A stretch of 64,000 bases of DNA from Lycorma delicatula (GCF_047948215.1 NC_134467.1:40091020-40155019), one strand, 5' to 3'; shown: positions 10,614 through 21,108, numbered from the stretch's first letter. Numbers and translations: made by a program. The notes: generated by a model not told the origin, from the letters alone.

Positions 10614-11940
10614 TTGAAATAATAAAAAGGCATGTGTAAAAGTAAATGTAATTTTTATTATTACCATCCATTACCTTACATTTAGAGTAAATGTTGGAAG
10701 TGGCCGCCATCTTCTTCAATACAAGCTTTAATTCTTTTTACAGATTGCAACTTTTTTCAAAGTTTGTGGCTGGATATTTAATACAGCTTGTTCAATATAG
10801 ACTTTCAATCGTTCAAGTGTTCGTGGTTTGTTGCTGTAGGATTTTTCTTTGAGGTAACCCCGTAGAAACAAATCCGCCGCAGTCAAATCTGCGAGATCTT
10901 GGTGGCCACAAGCCTCGATCGATAACACGATTACCGAAGATTTCCTCGACGATATCAGAAGTTGAACCTGCGTAGTGCGATGTCGCACCGTCATATTGTA
11001 GCCAGCAAGGTCTGTCTTCCTCTTCCAAGAGTACAATGAACCGAAATAAAATATCCTGATATAGTTCTGCATTAATGGTGTGCTCAAAAAAAAATAGGAC
11101 CGATTATTTTCTTCCGCGATATCGCGCACCACACGCCAAACTTCTGCGGGTGTTAATTGTTTATTGTGATAAACGCGGGGATTTTCAACGTTCCAAATTC
11201 TACTGTTTTGGCTGTTTACGTAATCATCCAAATGAAACCGTGCTTCATCGGTGAAAAATAACGAATCTATAACGTTAATTCTCTCACGCAGAAATCGACG
11301 GAACCGTTGATTACGAAAGATTACGTCGAGCACGATATAGAAAAACGGCTACAAATATTGTAGCAGTTTTTCTTTGTCGGACTCAAGAAGTCGATGAACC
11401 GTTTGAATGCGATAAGATCGTAATTGTAATTATTTGGTCGCCCGATGAACAGTTGATTTAGACAAATTAATTTCAGCAGACAAACGTCTGATCGATTTAT
11501 TTGGTGAGGCGAGTAATCGGGTTTTTGATTTCAGCGACTGTATCTGCATTCAACACCGACGCAGATCTTTTTGGGTTCCTTGTTATTAACAGAACCGGTC
11601 TCTCTAAATTTTGCGACTAACCTTAATACTGATGTTTTGTTAGGAGCCTGTTTATCTGGGTACTTATGGCGAAACAAATCTTGCACTGCAACCGCTGATT
11701 TCGTACTGAAGTACGACTCGACAATGAAAACACGTTCGTCTAGCGAAAACACCAGCTTGTCTCTAGCAATACACTGAACGTTATGATTGCATTGTTGTTA
11801 CTAACGGTAGTGTTCTACTGCGTCGCCGCGATGTTCAGATGTTGGACGAGTCCATTTCAGTAACGAGTAGGGGAGAGTAGACTTTTGAAATTTCATGGAT
11901 GAGTGATTGATGGGTTGCGTTTTATATGGGACACCTGTAC
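10614..11940 (-). mobile_element. Mariner-like element E1 (N-terminal DUF4817-type helix-turn-helix), broken
   Basis: The minus strand carries an IS630-Tc1-mariner-superfamily transposase in pieces. At 11752-11531 is the N-terminal helix-turn-helix block (ERVFIVESYFSTKSA). At 11333-10728 is SLFFTDEARFHLDDY, holding the first catalytic Asp. In other frames are LQYDGATSHYAG (second Asp) and LTAADLFLRGYLKEK (third Asp). One terminal inverted repeat, GGGTTGCGTTTTATATGGGA at 11912-11931, matches the E2 ends. The opposite end is missing at about 10614. Frameshifts near 11340 and 11150 inactivate it. An E2-like relative lies at 43131-44449. Confidence 0.85.
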
Positions 11941-12196
11941 ATAAATGATGTACTGTTGTATCTTGACGAGATTAAGCTCACTGTAAGAAATGTTTCCTGG
12001 GTAAGCGCAGATGTATGAATCAGAGACGAGGGTCCCTACACTTTACACTTTGTAATAAAGATGTTACGTATTGTGTTGTATTTTTTTAATGTCTGTACTG
12101 GTGTAGCTACCTGGCATTGTTTATTGATGTTGCTGTTTTATAATTGTTTGTATCATCATTACATTGTACTGTTATATTTTTTTATTGTAATGTTTC
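11941..12196. other. Flanking DNA of E1 and SINE-A
   Basis: No gene or repeat recognised; AT-rich with a T-rich end. Confidence 0.4.
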
Positions 12197-12208
12197 TTTA
12201 CAGTATTT

Positions 12209-12494
12209 TGTCCCTTTCTTTTTTCTGTTTTGCTTCCGGTAATTACCGTTCAAATAATACTTCAGAGGATGATATGTATGAGTGTAAGTGAAGTATAGTC
12301 TTGTACAGTCTCATTTCGATCATTCTTGAGATGTGTGGTTAATTGAATCCCAACCACCAAAGAACACCGGTATCTACGATCTAGTCCGTGTAAAAATAAC
12401 TGGCTTTATTAGGACTTGAACGCTGGAACTCTCGACTTCCAAATCAGCTGATTTGGGAAAACGCGTTCACTACTAGACCAACCCGGTGGGTTTG
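12209..12494 (-). mobile_element. SINE-A copy with 12-bp target-site duplication
   Basis: On the minus strand the head reads ACCCACCGGGTTGGTCTAGT, with a box-A-like TGGTCTAGTAGTGAACGCG. Then come the AAATCAGCTGATTT block, GAGTTCCAGCGTTCAAGTCC (box-B-like) and the body ending CGGTAATTACCGGAAGC. TTTACAGTATTT at 12197-12208 and TTTACACTATTT at 12495-12506 flank it as a one-mismatch direct repeat. It is a tRNA-derived SINE of about 286 bp, moved by LINE enzymes. Confidence 0.85.
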
Positions 12495-12506
12495 TTTACA
12501 CTATTT

Positions 12507-12747
12507 ATGGTGCTACCTTATTATTTTATGTGTTGTAGTATGATCTACTAAAAGAGCTGTATTATTGTTAATATGTATAATAAATTTAATGTATTTACTA
12601 ATTATATTATATACATTTTCTAAAGTTAACTGACTTGGTTGTACGTATACTGAAATTGTGTTTGTAAATAAATCTTGCTACACATATAAGTGAGGTGCTA
12701 TACCTCATCTCACTGAAGGGGAGTGGATATATCTTCGACTGACTGGA
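12507..12747. other. No gene seen
   Basis: AT-rich flanking sequence between the SINE and the tandem duplication. Confidence 0.4.
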
Positions 12748-13090
12748 ACTAATAAAACTACACTATGTGGATGTTTAACTCCACTAATGTGAATTTGAAA
12801 AAAAAAATCGGGGGGAACTGGCGAAAAAGATTCTGTCGCCAGGGGGTCGAATCGTGGACACGTACAGGACCAGGGAGACAGCTTCTTTGCTGAGGGCGTT
12901 AGGATCCAGCAGATGAGCTAATAAAACTATACTGTGCGGATCTCCAACTCCACTAATGTGAATTTGAAAAAAAAAATCGGGGGGAACTGGCAAAAAAGAT
13001 TCTGTCGCCAGGGGGTCGAATCGTGGACACGTACAGGACCAGGGAGGCAGCTTCTTTGCTGAGGGCGTTCGGGTCCAGCAGATGGCTGAA
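12748..13090. repeat. Tandem duplication, period about 170 bp
   Basis: AATAAAACTA, a TCCACTAATGTGAATTTGAA block, an A run, ATCGGGGGGAACTGGC, and a block ending in GCTGAGGGCGTT occur twice. The ATCGGGGGG marks are at 12807 and 12976. The two units are nearly identical, so the duplication is fairly young. A 148-codon minus frame crosses both units, but it repeats itself and shows no domain. Confidence 0.85.
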
Positions 13091-13370
13091 TCAGGACGTT
13101 CTGATGACTCATTTAGGACCTTCGAGGTTTGTAAGCTGGGCGCGCGTTCGGAAAGATCCAAACTAGATGATTTGGGAAGGGTAGCGCTCCCTCTTTGGGA
13201 GCAATCGGGAGGGATGTCGTGATGTCTCAATGATCCAAGAGGGACCCCGTCGGGAGATCAGCGTCAAGTTGCACTAATGGGGAGGGGGGCTAGTATTCTT
13301 CAGCCACACGTCACTTGGGATCCACCCATTTTAGGCGGACCGGTTGGTCAACTGGTATTAAAAAAAATTA
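13091..13370. other. GC-richer tail after the duplication
   Basis: The plus strand is open for about 45 codons (AESGRSDDSFRTFEVCKLGA at its start). I cannot assign it. It may be the remainder of the same repeat. Confidence 0.3.
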
Positions 13371-13485
13371 TCTTAATTATAAATTTTTAACTCATGATGG
13401 TTTGAAAATCCAGAAAAATCTCGTCGACTCCTACACTTATTTGCTGGTAAGGTGGATATTTCACTTGTTAATTTTTTTAATTTTG

Positions 13486-13600
13486 TGAATGGTAACGTCT
13501 TGGCCTTTCATCCGGAGGTCCCGGGTTCGAATCCCGGTCAGGCATTGCAGTTTTATACAGGCTACAAATCATTCATCTCATCCTCTGAAGAAATACCTAT
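13486..13600 (+). mobile_element. SINE-B copy (tRNA-derived head)
   Basis: The run GGTCCCGGGTTCGAATCCCG at 13526-13545 is a full T-arm with a canonical box B (GTTCGAATCC). It is preceded by a TGGTAACGTC box-A-like remnant and followed by a short body ending TCATCCTCTGAAGAAATACC. Other heads of this type are at 42435, 40795, 54010 and, on the minus strand, 54715 and 58505. It is not a tRNA gene: the 5-prime acceptor half is lacking. Confidence 0.7.
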
Positions 13601-13753
13601 TTCCATCGGTTAAACAAAATAAAATAAATAATATTTATTTTTTTATTATTTAGTATAATTATAATTAAAAATGAGATAAGTTTTAGATAAGTTTAATTTA
13701 ACATTTTCAAGTATTATTGATAATGCGTGAAAAATATCGAAGGATATTCTCCG

Positions 13754-13978
13754 TTAAATCTTTTTACCCTTAAAACGATGTAACATTGGAGCATGCGTCA
13801 TCCCCCACTCTATATTACAAAATTCTACGTTATAGTAACTCTCCTTACATCCATTGAACTTCAACAACAGATCTCTACCATTCCGCTGTGGAAGCGCGTC
13901 CTGATAAATATACCTCCGTTGTTTTATCACGTATTCTCTGTCGGAACTCTGATTTTTACGTAATTTTTTTTTAATCAA
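13754..13978 (-). CDS. Orphan open frame without ATG start, unknown
   Basis: About 74 codons are open on the minus strand, starting after a stop with ATT instead of ATG. The peptide is of mixed composition, with KQRRYIYQDALPQRNGRDLL in the middle and YNVEFCNIEWG near the end, and looks protein-like. It could be an internal exon or a decayed transposon gene. I recognise no family, and no neighbour helps. Confidence 0.25.
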   Translation of the reverse strand: MIKKKLRKNQSSDREYVIKQRRYIYQDALPQRNGRDLLLKFNGCKESYYNVEFCNIEWGMTHAPMLHRFKGKKI

Positions 13979-14325
13979 TTTTTGTTTTTTAATTAAAAAA
14001 TATAGTCATATTGTTTACTTAAGTAATTTGTGAATAATTAAAAAATATCAGGAGAATTCTTCGGTAGTGAAACTAAAAGTTTATTTGTACTGGATTAATT
14101 AAAAATAATTCAATATTTAATAATTACAACTTGGTATTGTTAAAAAGAAGATAAAAATTAAAAATTCTTCACTTTTTTCTTTAGGTAAGTCATGAAAAAA
14201 ATATTTATATGAAATTTGTTATTTAATGTTATTTTAATTTTAAAATTTTCCGATTATATCTCATATTTATGCTTCAACTGCATAGATATAACATGTGTAA
14301 AAACCCTTTAGCCCCTCCACCTCAA
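13979..14325. other. AT-rich, no gene
   Basis: Nothing recognised. Confidence 0.5.
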
Positions 14326-14889
14326 AAAAAATATCTGATCTGGACACCCCACATGACCTTCCTTATATGTCTATTAAATTAAGATATACACATTTTTAAA
14401 ACTACATAAAATTTTATTTCATATTCTTTTGTGGAATTTTATCAGAGGTTAATAATAATTACTAAAAAAAAGAAGAAAATTAATTTGAATTCGAAAATAT
14501 GTACCTTCCCCTTGTAAGATCCTAATATATCATATTAAAATTTTATTTGAAAACTCTAAAACCAATGAAAATAATTACCAGTTATTGTTGAAAATGGTTT
14601 CAGTTAGGGCTTATTCTGCAGTTAATAAAAAGTACAAAATTCTAATTTTTTTTTATTTTCGGTTTTTTTGGTTCAGTCGATTGTAATCAATCGATTGTGG
14701 TGTGTAACTAGATGTTAACAACAGTCCTAAATCCAAAATTTCAACATCCTACGGGTAATAGTTTTTCAGTTATGCGAGAGATATATACGTACAGACGTCA
14801 TACCGAAACTAGTCAAAATGGATATTTCCGTTGAAATCTGAAAACCGAAATTTTTCCGTTATTAAAATACCTCGTATAAAAAAGTAAAA
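14326..14889 (-). mobile_element. Z-family element, copy 1
   Basis: The far end (AAATATCTGATCTGGACACC, with CACATGACCTTCCTTATATG inside it) is on the left. The hairpin end is on the right, decayed to ACCTCGTATAAAAAAGTAAAAA. In between lie CTTCCCCTTGTAAGATCC, an AAACCAATGAAAATAA block and a TGAAATCTGAAAACCGAAA block shared with the copies at 40138, 54989, 56395 and 62203. No protein is coded. Confidence 0.8.
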
Positions 14890-14913
14890 ATGCAACAAAA
14901 AAATCTTTAATTG

Positions 14914-14916
<3 letters not shown>

Positions 14917-14960
<44 letters not shown>
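14917..14960. repeat. (TA)n microsatellite
   Basis: About 22 TA units followed by CACACG. Confidence 0.95.
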
Positions 14961-14971
<11 letters not shown>

Positions 14972-15099
14972 GTTTTAACTTGTGATTAGAAAACTTTCAA
15001 AACATATATATATATTTGTAACACTGATGATATAACCACTTTGATCATCTAAAGACTACGTCTTGTTGATTTAGTCAGATCACTCAACTCCGTTTCTCC

Positions 15100-15905
15100 C
15101 TTTATGGTTAAATATATTCGTCAAGAATTGGTCAAAATGTCCTATCAATTTTGCTATTTCGCCAAAGAAAGACGCATGTAATCAACCTCCTTTCACCACC
15201 CGAGTTTCTACTTTTGATTTTACTAATCATGTAAAACAATCTTTTAGAAAAAAGTGGCACGGTGACTCTACTGGATGTCTACCGTAGATAAACTCCGGCA
15301 GGCAGATTAAAGATTCTGTGTTGCCATGGGATTCCTCATATAGAAAACCTCTGCGTGAGGAAGTAGTTCTCTGTCGATTGCGGATAGGACATACACGAGT
15401 ACCTTATCTCTCTCTTTCCTGTTTAGCCTCCGTTAACTACCGTTTAGATAATACTTAAGAGGATGATATGTATGAGTGTAAGTGAAGTGTAGTCTTGTAC
15501 ATTCTCAATTCGACTATTCCTGAGATGTGTGGTTAATTGAAACCCAACCACCAAAGAACACCGGTATCCACGATCTAGTATTCAAATCCGTGTAAAAATA
15601 GCTGGCTTTACTAGGACTTGAACGCTGGAACTCTCGACTTCCAAATCAACTGATTTGGGAAGACGCGTTCACCACTAGACCAACCCGGTGGGTTAAGAGT
15701 ACCTTATCTGACAGAAGGACATGCGCACGATGCAACTGCCGCATGATTATGCGCAACATACTTGTGGATTGCATATGTTATGCGGCGTTGCGTCGTAAAT
15801 TTAAACTACCCAGAAACATCCGTGGTGTCTTGTACAATGATAATAAAGTTTTTAACCGGATGTTTCTGTTTTTGCGTAGTGCTGGGTTAATACAAAAAAT
15901 ATAAT
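15100..15905 (+). pseudogene. Jockey-type LINE ORF2 C-terminus, split by a SINE
   Basis: The plus strand reads FTNHVKQSFRKKW, then KPLREEVVLCRLRIGHTRVPYL before the SINE. After it, in shifted frames, come TEGHA, IMRNILVDC and LRRKFKLPRNIRGVLYND, then FLRSAGLI before a stop near 15903. RLRIGHTR and the ILV-C/ALRR-F blocks are the conserved C-terminal region after the RT domain of Jockey-clade LINEs. The SINE at 15410-15696 disrupts it, and other frameshifts (for example near 15290) were present too. Confidence 0.75.
15410..15696 (-). mobile_element. SINE-A copy with 13-bp target-site duplication
   Basis: This is a complete minus-strand SINE-A of about 287 bp, inserted in the Jockey frame. GAGTACCTTATCT stands at both 15397-15409 and 15697-15709 as a perfect target-site duplication. 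The head reads TTAACCCACCGGGTTGGTCT on the minus strand. A box-B-like GCGTTCAAGTCC follows, and the tail is purine-rich (AGGAAAGAGAGA). The family is non-coding. Confidence 0.92.
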
Positions 15906-16189
15906 GTAAAAATTTAATTTTTGTGGTTCCATGTTTTGATTTTGTTATCTCCGATTAGGAAGCCTTTTATCACTCCCTATCGGAATTTGTCAAATTTTAT
16001 ATAGTTTTTTTTTAATATTATTTTAGCTTTTATGTTTTAAAAAAACTTCGTCTGTGTCTTTAAAATAGTTTTAAGTTTTAACTTTAATTTTTGTTTAACT
16101 TAGTTTTATTTTCATTTAACTTAGTTTTATTTTAGTTTTTAACCTAGTTTTGATTTTTATGTGAGTTTTTTTTAGCTTTTTTCTATTTT
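15906..16189. other. T-rich stretch, no gene
   Basis: There are repeated TTTAGTTTTATTTT-like words at 16090-16150 and nothing coding. Confidence 0.5.
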
Positions 16190-16590
16190 TTTCTTTTAGT
16201 CGTTTTGTTATCAGAGAATGGACGACCTTTTACACCCATCTCAGACTTAACTGTGATATTAGTTTTAAGTTTTATTATTTATCCGTTAGAATAGTTTTAA
16301 TTTCTTTTTTTTTCATTAAAAACAAATCTGACCTATGATAACGCGTAGACATTTTTTGTTCTAAAAAAAAATTTCGCTCTTCATATAACATTTAGCAAGG
16401 ATCTCCCCTCCCCCCCCTCACACACTTCTGCTAACACTTGAATCCACACCCAGCTTGTTCTTGTTATTCTCATCCAAATCCAGTTTTCCATTACTTCTAA
16501 GTCTTCTTTCTGTTTTTCCAAGCATCCATGTTTCACACCCATAAGAACACTCCAGATGTAAGTTTTAACTAACTGTTTAACTAACTCCAG
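16190..16590 (-). pseudogene. LINE family 3 fragment (RT C-terminal side)
   Basis: The minus frame reads YIWSVLMGVKHGCLEKQKED and then MRITRTSWVWI. This corresponds to the Y-WSVLLYG-ETWTL / RRI-R-SW region after the RT domain of endonuclease-RT LINEs. A second, longer copy in the same orientation is at 24228-25060 and aligns at DNA level over about 370 bases, including the TTTTAGTCGTTTTGTTATC left edge. It is truncated on its 5-prime side near 16590. Confidence 0.65.
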
Positions 16591-16840
16591 CGCGCTGCTG
16601 GAGTGGCGGTGTAGGGATGAATAGCGGTGCACGTCTTTTCTTCCTATTATATTTATTATTATTATATTGCATATTGTTGTGTTATTGTATGTAGGTACAT
16701 GTGATACAGTCCATTTTTCTTTCACTATTTATGTACTTTATAATTACGTTCATTAAACTTTCTATGTTTAAAACAAAATGTGTAATTTTTTGATTTACCG
16801 GAGAGGTTGTTTATAATCTACATATCAACAACAATATATA

Positions 16841-18108
16841 CGAGGTGCGACAATAAAGTAATGAGACTGATGTGAAAAAAAAGTGTTGTATCCTTCAAAG
16901 TAGTTCCCCTCTGATTGCACACACATTCCAGCGCTTCTGCCATTGATGATAACATTTCTGGAACACTCATCTTCTGTAATATCCTCCAGACCCTCGTCGC
17001 AGCTTTTTTGACATCTTGTTTTGTTTGAAAATTGTGTCCCTTGACCGCCATTTTGACTCTTGGAAATAGAAAATAGTCGCACGGAGTGATATCTGGTGAA
17101 TAAGGTGGCTATGGTAGTACTGAAATTTTCTTTTCAGGTTAAAAATTGTTGTACTGACAGAGCAGTATGGGATGGCGCATTATCGTGATGTAGAATCCAA
17201 TTATCAGCAATGTTGGCACGGACAATAAGAAACTAGTTTACGAAGTCTTTCTAAAATTTCTTTGTGGAAATATCGGTTAACTGTTTATCCAGGAGGCACC
17301 CATTCTTTATGAACAATTCTCCCTTGGAATCGAAGAAGCACACAAGCATGCGTTTCAATTTTGACTTTGACATGCGAGCTTTTTTTGGTCTGGGTGATCC
17401 CTTTGAGCACCATTGTGAATTTTGGCGTTTTGTCTCTGGATCTCTGGATCGTATTGAAAAAACCAACCATCACAAGCTGAACAAATCCGGTTTGATTTCA
17501 GTTTGCTCTAACAGATCGGCTGCCACATTTTTCCGTCTTTCTCGCTGTTGTGAGATTTTTGGAGAAATCTTTCTCATACCAAGATCTTTAGTTAATATTA
17601 GACGAACCGTTTCTCGATCGATGTCGAGTTATTCTGCAATCATTTTCACGGATAATCTTCGATCAGATCGTACGATTTCACGCACCCTGGTCAAGTTGAC
17701 ATCTGTCCGTGAGGTTGATGGTCGTCCACTGCGGTCTTCATCTTCAACATTCATTCTGCCTTCACTAAAAACGTTATGCCACCGAAAAACTTGAGCTCTT
17801 GACGTAACCTCCTCTCCAAAAGCCTTCTGAAGCTTACCGTAAGTTGTCGTCGCGTTTTCACCCGATTTAACGCAAAAAGAAATGGCATACCATCGCGCAA
17901 TATTTTGCGGTTTCATTTCTGTGACGAGAGACACAAACACGTGTTCACTTATTACAGCACAACTCACGACTGTGAAGTTGCATCAATGTGCCGCTTGGAC
18001 TAGAAGTAGCTTATAGACCAAGGTCAAAGATGGTGTGCCTACGCAAGCTGCAGGGTTGCCACATCTTGCAAAAAAAATCAAGTCTCATTACTTTATTGTC
18101 GCACCTCA
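16841..18108 (-). mobile_element. Mariner element A (DD34D type), inactive
   Basis: A 1268-bp element has terminal inverted repeats CGAGGTGCGACAATAAAGTA at the left and its near-complement ending at 18108. TA is duplicated at 16839-16840 and 18109-18110. The minus strand carries a mariner transposase in pieces: the N-terminal helix-turn-helix part at 17967-17629 (KPQNIARWYAISFCVKSGEN), then RSGRPSTS. The first-Asp region is eroded around 17450. The HHDNAPSHTA second-Asp block lies near 17180, and the C-terminal end at 17050-16880. Stops and frameshifts abolish it. Mariner B is close kin. Confidence 0.92.
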
Positions 18109-18384
18109 TATAATATATATATCCAACCAGTTTTTACCGGCTTGTCAAGCTTCAGTCCAACCAAATTACACTTATAAAAATCCAAATTTTTTTTAGTGGA
18201 TATGGTAAAGGGGCTCATAATAAACTTGAGGGTTGAGGATTTGAAAAAAATTTTCCAATACAAAAGTTGTAGATCATGCAAAAATATACAACTTTTTTAA
18301 GGGTCACTTCTTAACGTAACCTCGAGAAAAAATTAAATCTTTTTTTTTGGTTTTTTTAATTTTTATTTACTCAAAAAAATATAA
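18109..18384. other. AT-rich, no gene
   Basis: Nothing recognised between mariner A and the LINE tail. Confidence 0.4.
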
Positions 18385-18860
18385 TTGACGAAAGTATACC
18401 TTTACGTGTTTTAATCACAAATTTTTTTGATGCCAAATTTTGCCGGAAATCTCGTTAATACAATTTTTCACTCCCTTTTCAACCACCTAAATCAACCCTC
18501 CACCACTCCAAAATTTATTTTTTTACGTTTATTATAAAACCCCCTTTTATAATCGAACTTTTCTGGAACAAGAAAAGCTGACCGAACTGGTTATACGAAG
18601 TACAGAAAGACATGAAGGAATTAGACAAAACTCGTGAAAACCTAAAAACGAAAACCGGAAACTACGAGAAATTAAAGGATAAAGAAACAAGATTCCTATC
18701 AAAACCCAAGAAAACAATAACCCGGGTGTACTCTGAACAAGAAGATCTGAAACCCTTAGAAATTACTGGCAAAAGAAAAAAGAAAAGCTGAAAACAAGAA
18801 AAGAAGTAACTTGCCAAAAAAAATGAACTAAAGTGATCTATTATGGTCTTAAACAACCCC
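18385..18860 (+). pseudogene. LINE 3-prime end (family 2-like), copy 1
   Basis: Shifted plus frames give SETLRNYWQKKKEK near 18750. This parallels the C-terminal ARSERMKKYWAARKSK of LINE family 2 at 23400-23450. The preceding 200 bases (TTTTTTTGATGCCAAATTTT, AACCACCTAAATCAACCCTC) are repeated at 25310-25500. It looks like the last coding part of an endonuclease-RT LINE, truncated on its 5-prime side, with no tail left. Confidence 0.6.
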
Positions 18861-19129
18861 TTTATCATTTCCATGTATAAAAGTTCAGGTAACAATTTTT
18901 TTTCCTGTAAATGAGTTTCTTTCTACATGTCATAGCTGCAATTTTAAGTGTAAATGTACACCGGTAAAAATGTAGTCAGGAACATATTCAGATCGACTAC
19001 TCCTGAGACTGAATATGGTTGATCGATCAAATTGAGAAAAATATTTCGTAATTTTGTGTTATTTTGTTACAAAAAATCGCGAGAAAACAGTTTAATAAGA
19101 GGCTAGTATATATCAGATGGAAATGTAAA
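18861..19129. other. No gene seen
   Basis: AT-rich flanking DNA. Confidence 0.4.
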
Positions 19130-19330
19130 CAAAGGAAAACCAATCAGATTAATGCAAGATGGCCGCTGTCAAACACAACGACCAATCACAAAGAGCCCGT
19201 ATGGCAGTTGCCAATGTAAACAAAATCACAACTGATTAAGTAACAAGTAGGCAGCACTGCGATCGCGTTTAGAATTGTGCGCGTATTGAGAAATATTATT
19301 AAATTTGTAAGGTACAGTATTGAAGTGAAA
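19130..19330 (+). promoter_or_regulatory. Possible promoter-like patch (two CCAAT boxes)
   Basis: CCAATCAG near 19141 and CCAATCAC near 19191 are spaced 50 bases apart. An AAGATGGCCGC motif resembling a YY1 site lies between them near 19157. The patch is CpG-richer than its flanks. About 130 bases downstream, a short frame from ATG at 19331 (MFFKFIYVLLILMVKVYNWV) is hydrophobic but only about 21 codons long. The downstream TGTAAGGT-CAGTATTGAAGTG block is itself repeated at 19782 and 25837, so this may be a transposon promoter. Weak evidence. Confidence 0.2.
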
Positions 19331-19724
19331 ATGTTTTTTAAATTTATTTATGTGTTGTTGATCTTGATGGTTAAGGTTTACAATTGGGTCCTGTAGGCAG
19401 AGCTGCGATCGGATTCTAGGAATTTTTTTTATTTTGTTGCTCTTTCACATATCAGTTACTTGCGTCGTAGCTTAGTATTATTGTTCTTACATTAAAATTG
19501 GTATATAGATAATAGTTTGAATTAAATCCGATAGGTAGTGTGTTCTGATTTACATTCTGAAATTTTATAAAGTTAAAAGGGAAATTTTATAAGGTTCCGT
19601 AATGTTTTGTAAGTTTCTTAATTTTCAGTTAATTTTAATGATTTTGCATCCACAACACTTTTCGTTAAAAAAATTATTTTCCACCGATTACTTATATTTA
19701 TATTTGGTATGAGAATATTATATT

Positions 19725-19835
19725 ATTTATTGAAATAACGTTTTAAAGTTTAATAAAAAATGCACATTGTGCAAATTTGTAAGGTGCAGTATTGAAGTGA
19801 GTATTTTACATGATTTATGAATTTTAATGATACCA
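19725..19835. repeat. Short dispersed repeat, copy 1
   Basis: TTATTTATTGAAATAACGTT, then TTTGTAAGGTGCAGTATTGA and a TTTTACATGATTT block. The same order recurs at 25780-25895. Confidence 0.75.
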
Positions 19836-19870
19836 TGATCACCTCTGCCTGGGTGATCATGCAGGGGTTG

Positions 19871-20850
19871 TATTATATTAAATATTATTGATAACATCAA
19901 GTGAAAATAAAGGGTGTTACACTTCCATTTATACGAGAGCCGCCACTGAAAAAATACCTTTTTTAATTCAAATTTAAGAAAAATAGGAGGTGTTAATAAT
20001 AATAATAATAATATTAATTATTAGGGTGCGATCGCTCGTCGATCGCCCCCTAATAATCGCTCGTCGATCGCCCCCTGGGGACGCCTTTCGGTGACACGGA
20101 TTCGGATAGTAGAGTGCCTGCGTGATCATATAGGGGTTGTACATACCATATGGCTTAGATCCGGCCCCTGAATGGTAGAAGGGGAGGTTTTTTTAGTGGG
20201 TGAGAGCCCCGCACTGCCGTCAGTGCGGGCCTGACGACGGCTGGCAGAGCATTTACCTCTGCCTCGGAAATAAAAAAAAATAAAAATAAAAATAATAATA
20301 AAAACACGGTTGGACTATAACCGTTAGTGGTGGGAATGGGATAAGTATGGTGGGGTAGAGGGCTGAATAAATTCAGTTCTGATGAAATCTACTAATGTGT
20401 AGTATAGATCTTAATTATATAAGGTCCGGAATATAAACCTGACGATTTTTTAGGGATAATAATTAAACTGTGTTTCGTACTATTAAAACATCAAATTAAA
20501 AATCAATTTTTGCAATTTGTAGTGAATTCGTAGATTCTTTTTACTTGAATATTATGTCGTCCAAATGTTTTCAATTACTTCTCACACACTCGCTTAACCT
20601 CATTCTAAAATTTGACATTGCTTGCTCACTTGTGGAACCGCTTCAAATTCTCGTTGAATAGCTTCCTTGAGTTCTGCAATTGACTGTGGTCGACTACTGA
20701 AGACTATGTTTGAGATACACCCGCAGAAAAAATCACAAACAGCCAGATCAGGTGAACGCGCTGGCTAAGGAATTTCGCCAATTCCGGAAATCAAAGTCCA
20801 GAAAAGGTTTCTCGCAGAACATCCATTGCGATTCTCGCCGAGTGGGCGGT
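19871..20850. repeat. Duplicated block R, copy 1
   Basis: About 1 kb is nearly identical to 28974-29970. In order it holds ACACTTCCATTTATACGAGA, a (TAA)n run, two copies of ATCGCTCGTCGATCGCCCCC at 20031 and 20056, and a stem-loop (CCCGCACTG at 20208-20216 with 20221-20229, loop CCGT). A purine-rich AAATAAAAATAATAAT stretch and the C-terminal part of a transposase relic follow. The block is a dispersed repeat, probably a non-autonomous or chimeric element. Confidence 0.85.
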
Positions 20851-21108
20851 GGCACCATCCGGTTGAAACCAAATTTCATGTCCTTGAAATTCATTCGGTT
20901 TCGGTCGCAGAAATTCATTCAACATGTTTACGTATCGATGAGATGTTACTGTTACTCTGCGATTTAAATGTCTGCGAAATAAACGCTGTGTTACAATAAC
21001 CGAGTCGTTATCTTTAAAATAGGCTTCAATCACAAACGCTCGTTGTTCACCCGACCACGACATACTGGCTACTGAAATAGCATGAATAGACCTTTCGATG
21101 TACAACAT
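20520..21108 (-). pseudogene. Mariner-like transposase relic, internally deleted
   Basis: The minus frame starts at MSWSGEQRAFVIEAYF, a DUF4817-type N-terminal helix-turn-helix. It jumps within about 20 residues to a C-terminal region: WFQPDGATAHSARIAMDVL, with the second catalytic Asp. A shifted frame then holds SPDLAVCDFFL (third Asp) and SIAELKEAIQREFEAVP. The first catalytic Asp region is deleted. It differs from E1 and E2, so it is a third mariner-like lineage. Block R copy 2 (29640-29970) keeps only the C-terminal part. Confidence 0.7.

Noticed and set aside
12784..13230. A 148-codon minus-strand frame
   Set aside because: It crosses two copies of the same 170-bp duplication, repeats itself in different frames, and shows no domain.
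13526..13555. Possible tRNA gene
   Set aside because: Only the T-arm and part of the anticodon arm are present. The same head recurs at several places attached to a SINE body.
17264..17794. A 176-codon plus-strand frame
   Set aside because: It is antisense to the mariner A transposase; its residues mirror the transposase codons, and the terminal inverted repeats set the coding strand as minus.
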